Below, piece by piece: positions 34,720 to 47,710 of a DNA stretch of 64,000 nucleotides (position 1 is the stretch's first letter; each line of letters opens with the position of its first letter). The translations under genes and the position numbers were made by a program. The DNA comes from Membranipora membranacea (lineage: Eukaryota; Bryozoa; Gymnolaemata; Cheilostomatida; Membraniporidae), in assembly GCA_914767715.1 (NCBI GenBank), contig OU612071.1, positions 10,275,493 to 10,339,492 on the forward strand. Direction: 5' to 3'. The notes under the pieces are model-generated. The model was not told the origin of the DNA and made no database searches. It saw nothing but the letters and a program-made list of their open reading frames with translations.

Positions 34720-36002
34720 TGTACATTGTAGCCATTAATTAGATTTCATGGTATATGGGTAGAGAGAAGCAAGAGTAAATCAAAAAGGCCTAATATTCAA
34801 TGACACAATAGAACGCATTTGTACAGAATGTCTGGTGGTCACTGCAAATTCTAAATTTATCAATGCAGCCGATAATAATAACCTGAGTGCTTTGAAAGAT
34901 TATCTGCTTAAAGGCTGTCGAGGCAATAATTTATCGCTTTAAAATTTAACTGCTGTAATGGCCCTGTAAGCCCCTAATCTGAATTTGTTGAAATGATCGG
35001 AATTTCAGGTTGATAGAACCAAAGATTATAAATACTCATTGGTAGAACCTTTAACATACCAAACTCTTTGATGCATGCAATTAATGGCTACAATGTACAG
35101 ATTAATCTGCCTGATAATTTCAATGAGATTAGCTTATTGAATTTGAACAAGATTCTCACAGTGTCTATTTGCCAATTGTTTACCTTTCACTTGACATCAA
35201 CATCTTAGCCAAGCATAATTGGACTTATTGTTGGTATCCAAGTTATTTACCCATGAAGTTATAATCAAGATAAGCCAGTCAGAATGTTAATTTTGTTTAC
35301 GCTGGCATTCATAGGCAACCCTCACAGAACATATAAGGTACCAGTGGATTTAAAAATGGACAACCCTGTGGGTAAGCACACAGATTATCATATAATGCTG
35401 GCTCAGCTCATGAAGTTGACCAAGAAGCGCGGAAAATCAATGAAACTTTTTTGAAAATACTAGAGAATAAGGGCGCCAGAGAATTTAAGGTTTTTTTTGC
35501 GAGGCAATCTTATTCTTGGCATAATAACTCTGTACAATGATGAGCTTTGAAGCAGAGTTTGGTGAAATAATTTGATAAATATATACAAATGGAATTTGGA
35601 CAATTATCTAGTATTTTGCATATAATGTTACAACTTCCCGCCCCCTCACTCTTCTGTCAAAGAATGATCATGATTGCACTTACACCCAAACAACCATCAT
35701 TATAAAAATGAATATTCGCGAAATTAAAAACTCGCCGCATTCATTATCAGCAGCAAAAGACAGGAAGTTAGGTCAGCTTACAATGACTCCTGTCTCTCTG
35801 ATTCCACAAGTGTATCATGATGACTTGTTACAAATGCAATGGAATGTGTGTGAAGGATTAACAAACAGTGTTTATTATACTTAACTGGACAATTAAAATT
35901 TTTGACAAGGATAACAAGGTAATTATGTAATTATGCCTGTTATTGGCTAACCTCCCTGCTTGTGGCACTCTAGCTGACAGATTAAAATTTATTACTTTAA
36001 AC
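34720..36002. other. Spacer of the 740-bp inverted duplication; two small open frames
   Basis: Inner inverted repeat GTACATTGTAGCCATTAATT (34721-34740) is mirrored near 35081-35101. A 56-codon plus frame (35284-35454) begins with a signal-like MLILFTLAFIG and ends with a lysine-rich segment. A 58-codon plus frame (35708-35884) has no recognised motif. Neither has a relative in the window, so both stay hypothetical. Confidence 0.35.
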
Positions 36003-36763
36003 GGTGTTGCCACTAGTCTAACATTACAATACTATCTGTACTAGTGCCAATACCTACTAGGAAACTACCATCCAAGAGTGAGAGAGAAATATGCCAAAAT
36101 TGCTTCCTGTACACCATATAAATGAGATGGCTGAGAATGATATAGTATAACATCAAGAGCTCCTTTGTAGACAGGTAATGAATATATACCAAGCTTACAA
36201 TAGTTGATTTACCTTTGCCTCCCTCAGCCCACATACCATAACATTCAGAGCTAACTCCATGCTCAGAGCATCCTTGGCTAACAATTAGAAATAGCTGAAA
36301 GCCATTCATTCTTAATAATCACAAGGAGCGTATAGTTTAGACTATGCCAATAATCAGTACTCATACTACTTGCTGTGACACCAAGTTTGAGGTTTTTTTA
36401 GCATCAATCAGCATATTTTTAGTAGTCAGTGGTTCTGTAGAAAATATGGCCTCATTCACATATCACTTCTCTCCACTTAGGGATGAAGGACAGTTGATAC
36501 AAAGAAATTCCTTGCTCATCTGGTGAGCAATGTTGTACATCTTTATTAGAAGCAAAGTTTTCTGATAATTCTGCTAGCATAGTTTGGTTGTTGTATTCTA
36601 TTTATGCAGTTGCTGCCAATATTAACAGATTGCACAAAATATAACAAAGGGTATGGTACAACACAGAAGAATTGAAAATAAGTATTTTGTCGGGTCATCA
36701 TACTCATTACTTAGAGTTTTCTGTGCTTACAAAATTTGTGAGCGGACAATTCGAATGATGATT
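36003..36763 (-). repeat. Right arm of the 740-bp inverted duplication
   Basis: Mirror of 33983-34719. On the minus strand it carries a 98-codon frame (36309-36013) that starts at an ATG with a short hydrophobic start and has a possible donor GTAAATC after EGG. No domain is recognised. Confidence 0.9.
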
Positions 36764-39646
36764 TCGGATATTTCGGATATTTTATTATTTGGATTTGAGC
36801 CAAGGAGTGAACAACTCCAAATTACAGTCCGATTAATCAAACAAAATTCATTTACAATAACATATTATATTACATAAAACACGAAGTAAACGATAAATTC
36901 CATGCTGATAGTATGATGCAACATATTAAGGCCTCTCAACCACCAATCTCAAGTATTGAGAATAATATGTACAATGCTGTCTCAAATAATGTTTGGTATA
37001 GAAAAACACACTTTTTAATTGACAGATCTGAAACTGCTGCTGCCAATCAGGGAAATATGTGCTTTTTGGGCTCTGTATAGCTCAAAGATAACCAATTGAG
37101 CTTTTAGTCTCAGAATGGACATACTACGGGCAAATAGTCTGCACAAAGGAGTCTTCAAAGTAAGCATAAGCATATTTTTTTCTATTAGTAAAGATGGTAT
37201 CTACGTTACTATCTCAGCTAGATAAATTTGATTTCACAATTCACATGCCTATTAGTTGACAATGCTGAGATTGCAGCATCATATTACTTGTTTTAGCGTT
37301 AAAAAAATAATAAGCATACATATGCCTGAGTGGCAGCGGAAGTTTCAGGTCTAGACTCACTAATTCAGCCAATGGTCACAGTGATTTTGTGCATGTCGGC
37401 ATATCACATTCACCCTTTATATCGTGTGAATACAAATATTATTATTGTTTATTGACATTGAGTGTTACTAAGTTGTCCACCGTATAAAAATGGATTCAAT
37501 TCATTTCAATCATTGAGATGGCTGTCGTTGAGATCAGAAGCTCACGCAGTGAGTTGTATTAGCCATTAAGATTTTTGTAAATAATGACACAAGTTGAACT
37601 TTTACTCAACATTCATCTATGCTTACAAATTTATAATTTTCTCTTGTTCTACTCGTATCATTGATTTACAGCCATTTAATTAGGCTGCTGTCAGCTGGAT
37701 TATAAGTTTATTTTGTGTTCAGAGAGATAATGTATGTATAAAGTGCACTCAAGCGAGAGAAAGGCAACATGATAAAACTATAATGTAGACAAATGCAGAA
37801 GAAATATTTAAAAAACATATTCTTGGACAGTCTGATAGCCTGCAAACGAACTTTAAAGCTTATAGTTTACATACCAACCACACCAGCAAGGACGCTCAGG
37901 AGTGCCCTGTAGATGAGATTCTTAGAATGATATAACCAAATCTTTGTTTGCTTTCTTCGCTTGCGGTTTTCGCTTTTAAAAAAATTCGAATAATATAAGG
38001 AGATGTTATATGTCTTAGTATAACTGAATAGCTAGAAAAAAGTTTGATACATATAAGTCACGTGGCAAGGTGGTAGTATTACTTGCGAGGTCAAGTCATG
38101 TCGCGTCTGGACGGGTCGTGTCAGGCTGGGTCAGGTCGGGTTTTAGGTTCTCATAATGTTTCCCTACCCAGTCATGTAGGCTGCAAACAAAAATGTGAAA
38201 TATCTCAAAGGGAACAATGATTGAATAAAAAATCCCAATATATTAAAAACTTTGTATTTGAAATTTCTATAGGGAAAAAAATACACACTCTACTTTTTTG
38301 TTAAGTAGGTTATCAAAGTCGGTCCATTTCACGCCAAAGTTGATGAGGCTAGAACTGAATGTAAATTCTTATACTGTCTGCTTCTTGTACTACAATTCAG
38401 AAAAGAGCGTAAAAAATGGTTGTTAAATATATGTATACAATTCACCACACAAATACACAAATATTGCATTAAATTTAAATGCAAGCTTTTGCTCAAAAAA
38501 GCGATTTTTTAGAGGGATAATTTCAAGTTGTCTTCCTCTTGTCAAAGTAAAGGCAATCCTTAAACTTTCTTATATCAGAATCTGCTTAATTGACAAATGT
38601 CAAATTCCTATTGGCTGGGGGATGAAAGCTTTCACAGTTTCAGCCAGTTGCATGCAGCTTGCTAATGCACTGTTCTTTCTGAATTCGGGTCACAGCCTGG
38701 AATTTATTCTTCTCTCTCGGGAATTACTACTGAACATCGATTACACTATGCCAATTGTAAGATTATCTTAGCTCATACTCTGCAGTAGTATATATCAGGA
38801 TAGTAGGTTTGGGATAAATCTTTGTTCAGATGTTAATAAGCTTGTCATAATGATACTGGCTGCTAGGGTAGCCCCACAAAGCATTCTGACATGTAGTTCT
38901 TTAACAGCAAACAGGAAATGATGGTTCTAGCATTGCACTATACCTTGGTAGTCTGGACTATGATGTGAACACAGTGAATACACATGTGAAAAACTGTCAA
39001 AACAGTGTCTTGGAGGACACTGAAGATGCACTACTTGCATCTTAGGATAATTATACTCAAAGCTCCCGACGCTCTGAGATATGATGGATTTATGAGTAGG
39101 AACGCATTGCTTATATCACTTATTCACTGATAGTGGTTACTCATGATAGAATATCCTGCTTATACCACCTATCTTACTGATAGGCCTATTACTGATATAT
39201 CACTTATCTAACTGATATTGGCTACGCATTATAGCATACCCATGTATGCATGAATCTATTTATATCTACGGTGTCCTCCCCCCCTCCTCTCGAAAGAGAG
39301 AATGCTAGAGTTCTACCAGCCACAATGTGGTTGGAACTTTGGCTCAAAAAGTCCTGATAACCAGCAAAGAAACGGACGGTAACATCTTGGAGGCCAGGCT
39401 CCTGGGCGAGTTTAGGCTTGGCATCAGGAAAAAGACCTGGGTAAAGGTGAAGGAATCGACGGAATTTCGCTTTTGCCGGGCACTAAAACCCGAGAGCTAG
39501 CAAAGGACTTGATGGAAAAAGCTTAGTGTTCAGGCACCTGTGTACCAGCAGGCTGGTGCACAGGCAGTGCATCATTTATGAGGTGCCTTGGTGTGCTAGC
39601 CATAAACAAATCTGCGGTTCCATCCTGTCCAAGAAAATTTAATACT
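36764..39646. other. No recognisable gene
   Basis: AT-rich sequence. A short GGTCAGGTCGGG-like repetitive patch near 38100-38150 is the only local structure. 39290-39600 is less AT-rich and resembles retroelement 3' sequence but gives no readable domain. Confidence 0.5.
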
Positions 39647-40580
39647 ATGTATGTATGTATGTTTTATTATTTCCTCCTAAAATCATTATGAAATGATGCA
39701 CCGGAGAGAATTCCACTAGAAAAAATTGTTCTAATAAAATGCAAAAATAAAAATTTACAAGGTTATTCATTCAGTAATTAAAATAAAACTCTAAAATTTA
39801 ACATACTTATAGAAAAATGATCTCAACTTGACAAACAGGCATATTTGTTGACAAGGAAACTTGTGTTCGCCTGCCGGTCTTATAAGTTATTAGCTCTCTG
39901 AGCGGATGTCCAGGGTTAATATCGATCTTGCTCATTAGCCTTCTGGTAATTTCATCTATGAATGATACCACAGGCTGAAGATTATGATTACCAATTGCCT
40001 CATTATAGCTGATATCAGGGTTCACGATCTTTAATGCACGACGCTCGATCTGAGTGATGCGTTGCTGATGATGATCACTGATAATAGTACCCCATACTGG
40101 ACAGGCGTAGGTGAGAAGCGAGCGTATGTTTGCGGTGTAGTATAGGAGAAGGCCTGATGAGTTCAGACCGAGTCCCTTTAGTTCCCTCATGGCATATAGG
40201 CGACTCCCGAGGCTATTGCACATGTTGTCGATGTGATGCGAGAAGGTCAGCCTACTGTCAATGGTAACTCCCAGTAGTTTGGCAGTTGTAGAGCTTGCTA
40301 GCAAGTGACCATCCATGTAAAATCGAGGAATATATTTAGGCTCGGATAGGGTGAGATGGAGAATTTTGGTCTTGGACGCATTCACCAGCATATTGTTTTC
40401 TGAGGCCAAGTCGGTGATGTGATTGAGTTCGTCTTGGAGGCATACTATGTTTGATTGATCTTACTTCTTCAAACACGAGTATAAAGTCAGATCATCGGCA
40501 TACTTGACTAGCTTACATTGATCAGAGGAGACCCTCAATTCATCTATATAAACTAGCCACAACCACGGACCGAGTTTAGT
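39647..40580 (-). mobile_element. 5'-truncated LINE (CR1/L2-like), minus strand
   Basis: The minus strand begins abruptly inside the reverse transcriptase (a VYIDELRVSS motif, then KYADDLTLYS with the catalytic DD), has an in-frame TAA near 40462, then runs open for 200 residues (40409-39807) through the thumb region (KLLGVTIDSRLTF, YACPVWG, IERRALKI). The 3' UTR ends in an (ACAT)n tail at 39647-39663. 5' truncation plus a microsatellite tail is typical of target-primed insertion. Confidence 0.88.
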
Positions 40581-42689
40581 TATATAATATAATAGAGGGA
40601 ATTGGGGTTACCTTCAGCCATTGAAGATTGTCCATAAGATTGGCCTCAATCAATGAAAATTAAAAGCTCGTATTTTATATTATCGAGAAGAAATAGGGTT
40701 GATCCCAGCTATTGAAGACCGTGCATGCGACTCCAGAATTGGCTTGATAAATATACCGGTATTTATGTAAAATAATCCAGGCATTATATCAATGGTTACA
40801 GGTTTTACGGATCCTGAATGATAATTATGTTGAAGCTGCAGTTGGCTACAAAAATGCTTACTTTCAGAGAAATAAATCTGCCATTGTTAATATATTGTCA
40901 AGTTACCACGATTTGACCTTGAGCGCAAGTTTGCTTTAGCGTGGTAATTTTTTCCTTCATTCATGTGAGATGTTACAGGTTTTCATATCCTAAATGATAT
41001 CTGTTGAAGGGTCGTTTAATATTTCTTTTGGGTAGGCTTCCTGGATATATTTTTGCCTCACTCATTACGTAAACTACAAAATATCTGTTTCAGATAAATC
41101 TGTTCTGCCATTGTTAATATATTGTCAAGTAACTACAGCTTGATCATTTACGTAAGTTTACTTTAGCTTTCTTGATAAACGCAAGCAACAGGGGAAGCCC
41201 TTACTATGTATGTAGCTACTCCGGACACCATTATGAATTTTCAACTAAAATTTAGTTCCTCACTTTCTATCATCGCAGCTTGTATTTGTATAGCTGGTAT
41301 TATTACGGTTGGGTTTACGCTTTTGAAGAAGCTTTTTACAACGCATGGTAGAGCAGTGCAGTGTCGTTTAGCCTTAGCTATAATGGTAAAATCATAAGTG
41401 ATTAGGATCATTATCATTATATACTATGATATGTCTGCTGTGGCTTGTTTTCTCTTATTACAGCGGCAAACAATATATTGAAGTGGGGCTACATGGAAGA
41501 GGTATTTACGAAGCAGATATAGAAAAAACTCTGTCAAGGATAAGTATAATTGTTACAAACATTTTGCGTTTTTGTTTAGGCTATATTCAGGTTTTGCACA
41601 ACTGCTTGAAACACGAAGGCATCGCACATTTTATGATGATCAGTTTTCAAAATCCAAGAGCTTGTGAAGTTGTATTGCCATTCTTGATCACAATTGAAAT
41701 CGATCATTTTTATTAATTTCCATCAGAATACTTGACCAAGGCTTCAATCATAGGCATAAGGTGTATGTCCCATCTGGGCTTTACAGGTCTCGGACATGAC
41801 AAACTTTAAACAAGCAAGTTAGTTTTGCATTGTAAATAACAAAAACTTGAGTTACAGGGCCCAAGCAGGGTGACCGGGCATTCATCTACCACCACTAAAC
41901 TATATCTGCATCTTTGCGCGGTGGTGATTTGTTCACTAAAACTGTAGGGGTACTATGTTCCCCAATCCTTTTATAACACAACTTATGTTTTCATTACAAA
42001 TCAACTCTGAACTGTATATCATCATGATTCTAACATATAAAATATATTCAATCTCACACCATTCGTATTGTTATGGAATTAGGGAGAATAAAAAATGTTT
42101 TATGGAGTTTTCTTTTGAAAAGAAAATATTTTCTGTGAGCAGTCCTACAGATTATTTTTAGCATCAACGAACATTAGGACAGTGTGAAGAATTATGATCA
42201 GTAGGTGATGGTCGATGATTTTAACTTGTTCTCTAATGATTGCAATGTTTCATATTAGACTGTTGGTCACTGGATAGCTATAATAACATCAATAATTGTT
42301 CATTTTGAGTTTAAAGGTTGAATAATTATTTAGCAATTATATTCTTCTTGAATAAATGTTATCAATTATATTCTTTCTTCCAATAATTCTGATATAGAAT
42401 TGTGGTTGCCAACTGCCAATATTACTCTGCCCCTTTAAATATAAGTTAGTAAGAAGTTAGTAGTTGGTGAATCTTGCATTTAGAAATATGCCAGTGATAT
42501 ATGTATTATTATGCTTGGTACTGATTTTTTACAATTTGTACTTTAATTTCAGCCAGTTCTCAATGTTAAGATCTAGTTGTTTGACTGCTTGGTGCTGTTG
42601 TTACAAAAGAATCAAACATGAAGCAATCATATCAAAGAGTGAGGAGGATCTTATTATTCTGATTAATTGGCTTACAATACCCATTTCCC
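40581..42689. other. No supported gene; two hydrophobic open frames
   Basis: Plus-strand frames at 41206-41397 and 42464-42703 each contain one strong hydrophobic stretch, and a polypyrimidine acceptor-like site occurs near 41462. I could not join them into a phase-consistent gene. They may be exons of a small membrane protein or chance. Confidence 0.35.
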
Positions 42690-45600
42690 CTATTTGTATG
42701 TGACGCATGTGATTAAAGCTCGATAAACTATGATCGCTAATAACTCACATTCAACAGCATTGCTGGCTTCATCCACAGTATCTGAGTAGAGGATCTTTGG
42801 CAGATTGTCTTCATTATCTTGTTCCCATTCACATGGAGTTCTCTCCTGATTCTGTATGGCGACCAGGTATACTAGGTCACCTGGGCAGCCATGATGACTG
42901 GCAGCAATGTACATACCACGACATGTTAGTACCCTACAATAAAAATTGATTAAACTTTATGATGGCTAGAAACCAAACACCTTTTTTTGGTCAATAAATC
43001 CCATTATTTTTCAAAATTGATGTGACTATGCTCTAGCTATTCAAAGGGTTACCTTAGTCTGGTGGGAGGTTGAATCAGCCAGAGTGACACTGCTTTTCAT
43101 ATTCACGGGTATACAGAGGATTTCCTCTGCATACTAATTTTGATTGCTGGCATTGTGTATCTATGTTGTATAGCGATATTCAATACCATATGGCCAAGAA
43201 GCATCCCTTGTGGAATACCAGCTGTGATAGGTAAAATGGGACAGCATTGAACCCCCAAATTTCATCCATTGTCCTACTCAGTAAACTAAGATTGGATTCT
43301 ATTTCCAAAGTTGATCTCTGGGATACACATTTCATACATAAACATTGGATATAACTTTCCCGATCAGAATTCTTGCTTTTTTTAAAAACTGGTAGATGAA
43401 GAAGAGAAAAGTAACCTCTTCAATGTATACCTGCGAACTGGCCTCACACTATGGAGTGTGATATGGTGACAAGAAAGGTTGGATCGGACACGTAAACCAT
43501 AAACCACAAAACATAAGCCACACAAGCCATTGATATTACCTTAAGTCAATATTGCCTTTAACCAAGTTATCGAGGTGTCCTAAGATGTAGTGGAAAAGCA
43601 AGTCCAAAAATGATGAAATATTTCTTATTTTGTACAATACACTCACCTACCCTTGCGCCAGAACCAGTCCAAATTTACAGGTTGGCTTCCTTCACTGAGA
43701 CTCGACCAGCTACTTGTGAGTAGTTGTGATGTGGACAGCCAATCTACATGTGTCGTTCTCTGCCCGTCAAACAATACATACTTTACTTGCGCTTCCTGTA
43801 TATATACTCCCAGATGAACCTGGTAATAAAATAAGCAATCATGGGCCATAGAAATGTAACTATCATAGAAGCAGCTTGCAATTCAGACCACTTCTGATAC
43901 AAGTTGTGTCAATCCTGTCTTTTTATCCCCAATGCAATGGGAGTATGTTATAGAGTTGTTTCTCATGTAATACTTTGATTTATAGGTACTGGTTTATAGG
44001 CTTTTTTCAGAATTTGATTGAGCCAATGCTGTATTGGTTATCCTTTCACTCCTTTTTAAGAACTCACTCAAAATTTTGATGACAAATCCAATGAAGAGAA
44101 GAAAGACTCTTTATGAAACCACCTGCTTTCACTTTAGTGTTCGCGAATAAGGAATGTCATGTGTCACAATTTTGGTTGCCAACAGTCTTCCCTACCACCA
44201 TAAGCATATAAGCACTGGTAATTACAAATGCACTTATCAAAGGAAAGCCCTTGAAGAAGACAAATTTTGCTTTGTTTTCCTTCTCAAACTTAAAAGAATG
44301 GCCCCGCAACTGAAATTTATTTAGAAAATCAAACTCATGTAAAGGGATGAGTGCGGTGAATATCTCTCAGTCATCACTTATGTCATGCGGTAAATAATTA
44401 TAATCCTCTGTATCAAAGCAAATTTAGCTGCATGAAAAGCTTCATTGCGTAGAGACGCAGATAGTTATCCCCTTGACAGTACATGGTACCCAACCCGCGC
44501 CCTATACCCTTACCTACAAGAATTCTGTCTACATTTTGTTTCAAAGAGGCAGAGAGGGATCTCTTTACTGCATGTGGAGTACACAAACACACAGTGGGAT
44601 TTTTGTCACAATCAGCAGTTCAAAATCAAGATCCGCTGCTATGACTAAGGATTGAACTTGGATTACAGGACCGCACCATTCATTATCAGAGCACTCTTGA
44701 CTACCTTTTTGCTCACCTTGCTTACATCAAGTTGCTCCCAGAAATGAACGGCACTACTTTTCATAACTTCAGCATCCCCACCATTGCATGCCAGCTCATC
44801 CAACTTGCTAGTTGTTGGAGTAGAAAAGTCCTCATCCATCCATGGACCAGTTATCTGATTTTTCCATTCTGGAGTTTTGAGAAGTTTTGGTCGACAATAC
44901 ACCATCTTCCATGAGTCTTTGAAAAGGAGAAAATTCAAGACCTTTCATTATACTCGACAATATTGCAAAAGAATGCTGTACTTCTGACACCGATTCTTAA
45001 ACAAAAACGGATGCGCTTCACGGTTCTACTGTAACTTAATGCAAAGCGAAGGTATAATGAGCAGTAACCCTGCAGAAAGTGCCAACCAGTTGTAATAAAT
45101 CAGTATGTGACATCATTTCTTTGCCGCCTCACAGTGTGACAAATGGTGATGTATGATTAAATTATTTCATGTGAATTTGTAAGTCATTCACAAAGTCTTA
45201 ACAAGAACTAAAAGAAGAGGTAAAATTTACCTTGCTTATGTCGATAAAAAGAGGCTGTGCCTTCCTCTGTAATCATATCTGTCCAGTTATTGTAAATATC
45301 TAAAGAAGAAGCTGTGCAGCTGCTTTGAGTAACACTGTAACTGCAATAAAACATTATAATTGGTCAAATTTCTGATATGAAGCTTGCAGAGATGATATTT
45401 GTTAGATTCTGGCTTACATACACCATTATCATGTACAGTCTCGATTATAGAAGTTTATAGGGGTAGACAGCTAACAACAATATCTCAAATTCTAGTTACC
45501 TCATACTTCTTCTTATATATCTTACCTGTATATGTTACATCTACTTTTGAGCTGCAACACACAAATATTGAAGCAGTCCTCAGCGCTGGCAGCTACTTCA

Positions 45601-46819
45601 TGTATTGTGCTCACAGTGTGTTCTCCAACCATACCATTCACCACTTTGACATTGCTGAGCTTTTTGAACACTAATCCATCCTTCAATGCCTCAAGATAGA
45701 CCTCTACAATGTTGGGGAGACAAATATTATGCAAACATAATCAATAAATCTTTTGAAATAATATGCCGTCCAGTATGGTTATTGAGGATTGAATACTCAA
45801 AGAATACTGACATGTCCAGAACTCAGACATTTGAATTACTAATAATCATTACTTTTATTGCTGTTCTCTTAGATTAGAATATCCATACAAAGCCACTCAC
45901 CTTCCTTGATATAAACATCAGTCCTGCGGGACTCAGTCTTGTTGATGTATTCTGGTAGATGGGATGTTGTAATGCAGTTGTGTTGTTTGTCAAAGCTGAA
46001 TGCTATGCAGTCTGACAGATGATGACAGAAGTATGCACAAGCAGTATAAGATTTCATATGAGTGATATTATCTGGTAAATTAATAACAGCGTCCACTTCC
46101 ATTCTTGTGAATCTGACATGTGTCACTGCATTATTTGCACGTGGTGATAAGACCTGCAAAGATGCAATTAATAATTTTAATTTAAGAAATTGATATCAAT
46201 GTCAGCAACTCACATTCCAAACCATCTGTACTGTTAGCTTTACAGCTTTTTGATATAACCATATGTGGTTATTATCAATTTGTTGAGCTAAAACTGAATG
46301 TTTTTCTCCCCTTCTTTGACAACTCTGAAGTTTGTCATAAGCGAGTCTACATGGCCTGCATTGTTTTTCATACAGCTGTACAGTGCATCTTAAGGATTGT
46401 ATATTTATAAAGTTGATTGCACTGATTTATGTCATCATGATAACTTTTCATTTTCCATCCGGGTGATACAAAACCGATAGAAAGAACAAAGCAATGGAAT
46501 GCGATAATATACAAACAATAGCAACAGATTTCACTTGAACGCCAGTCAGAGCCTCTACTATCTTTTTATTTGGAAACCATTTTGAAAAATAGCATTGTAG
46601 CTGGACAAATATTTTAGTTCCTTAAAATCACCAACTTTTGACAGACTGAAGAGCTCAGTTTCTAGTGTTGTAAACACAGTTGGAAAGGGTATATGTTAGC
46701 ACAATGTCCATTACAAATTCATCATTGCTAGCCAAGAGAGCAAATTTATATACTACCTGTTGGATGGAGCTGAAAGAACAAATTCCAGCAACGATAAAAA
46801 AAAATGAGAGATACTCCAT
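42690..46819 (-). CDS. Secreted protein with two PAN/apple domains and conserved C-terminal domain, seven exons
   Basis: Coding exons on the minus strand are 46819-46757, 46153-45901, 45703-45526, 45340-45231, 44916-44717, 43819-43647 and 42933-42690. All junctions are GT-AG and every phase fits, giving 406 residues. Residues 1-21 (exon 1) are a signal peptide starting MEYLSFFFIVAG. PAN domain 1 spans about 28-105 with C60, C64, C70 and C81. PAN domain 2 spans about 106-200 with C149, C153, C161 and C173 in the same C-x3-C spacing. After a linker (about 202-255) the C-terminal region contains KYVLFDG, an HHGCPGD motif, CEWE and a final LLAIIV. I recall a similar arrangement from uncharacterised extracellular proteins of several invertebrates, where the motif reads close to NRNYGGC and the end LAIFV. 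PAN domains bind proteins or sugars; the ligand is unknown. Splicing is inferred only from sequence. Confidence 0.85.
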
Positions 46820-46857
46820 GATGATTTATTCCCACCACAGCTGAACCAACTGACTGC

Positions 46858-46863
46858 TTTATA
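46858..46863 (-). promoter_or_regulatory. TATA box of the PAN-domain gene
   Basis: TATAAA on the minus strand, about 39 bases upstream of the ATG. Transcription would begin only some 10-15 bases before the start codon, a very short 5' UTR. Confidence 0.5.
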
Positions 46864-47710
46864 AAGATTGATGCTCTAATTTTACAAATCTTTCTATAAT
46901 GTAAGCCGGTCACAAACAGAAAGCATGCTCCAATGACACTGAGACGTGATTAAAATTGTTATTGTTATATATTATCATTATGATTTTCACCGCCAATCAA
47001 TATAAGCTATTTACAAAACAAACGTTTGATAAATTTGTGGTATGGTAATGGTTTCGTTCATAAATACTTTGAATTATTCAAATTGACATGTAATTGATTA
47101 TACTTAGATGTTTGCTCTATCTGCTGTAGTATATGCTGCCAATGTATTGTGGCTCAACTCTTGCATAAAACAATTTTAACATGAAATTAGATCATCTTTT
47201 GAAAAAACATTTATATGATAAAATACCAAGAGTATAGGAGCCAACGGTGAAGCAGTGAAAAAACAAGCTGCAGATAGATCTAATCAAACATATGAAATGG
47301 ATAAATCATTAACTTCCATGAGTTAGTATTTTTTTGGAATCCCTCAAATATGTTGAAAAAAACCTTGTTTAATCTGATCCATGATACAAGAACCCGGACA
47401 ATTGGACCTTATGGTGATGTACATTAGCTAGAGGTCTTGAATTTGATTCACATTGTGGTCCATCTGTCATGTTGTCCATTTCTCAAAGAACAATGACAAC
47501 ATCTTGCAATGAAATTTGATCGGATAATGGCATGAAGTCACAACAGATCAGGTTGGAGATATATCCCATTATCAGAGAATTTAGCATCAAATCCAGCATG
47601 TGACAGTAATCCATTCAGATCAGTTTTCTTTGTATTGCAGCAACCAATTCAATTTGAACATGCTCAGGCACCTATACTGAACTATTCTAAGTTTCATACA
47701 CACTCAAGTA
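46864..47710. other. No recognisable gene
   Basis: Upstream flank of the PAN gene; AT-rich with no supported feature. Confidence 0.5.

Noticed and set aside
41206-42703. Possible multi-exon membrane protein on the plus strand
   Set aside because: The apparent donor near 41389 and acceptor near 41462 give incompatible phases, and no family is recognised.
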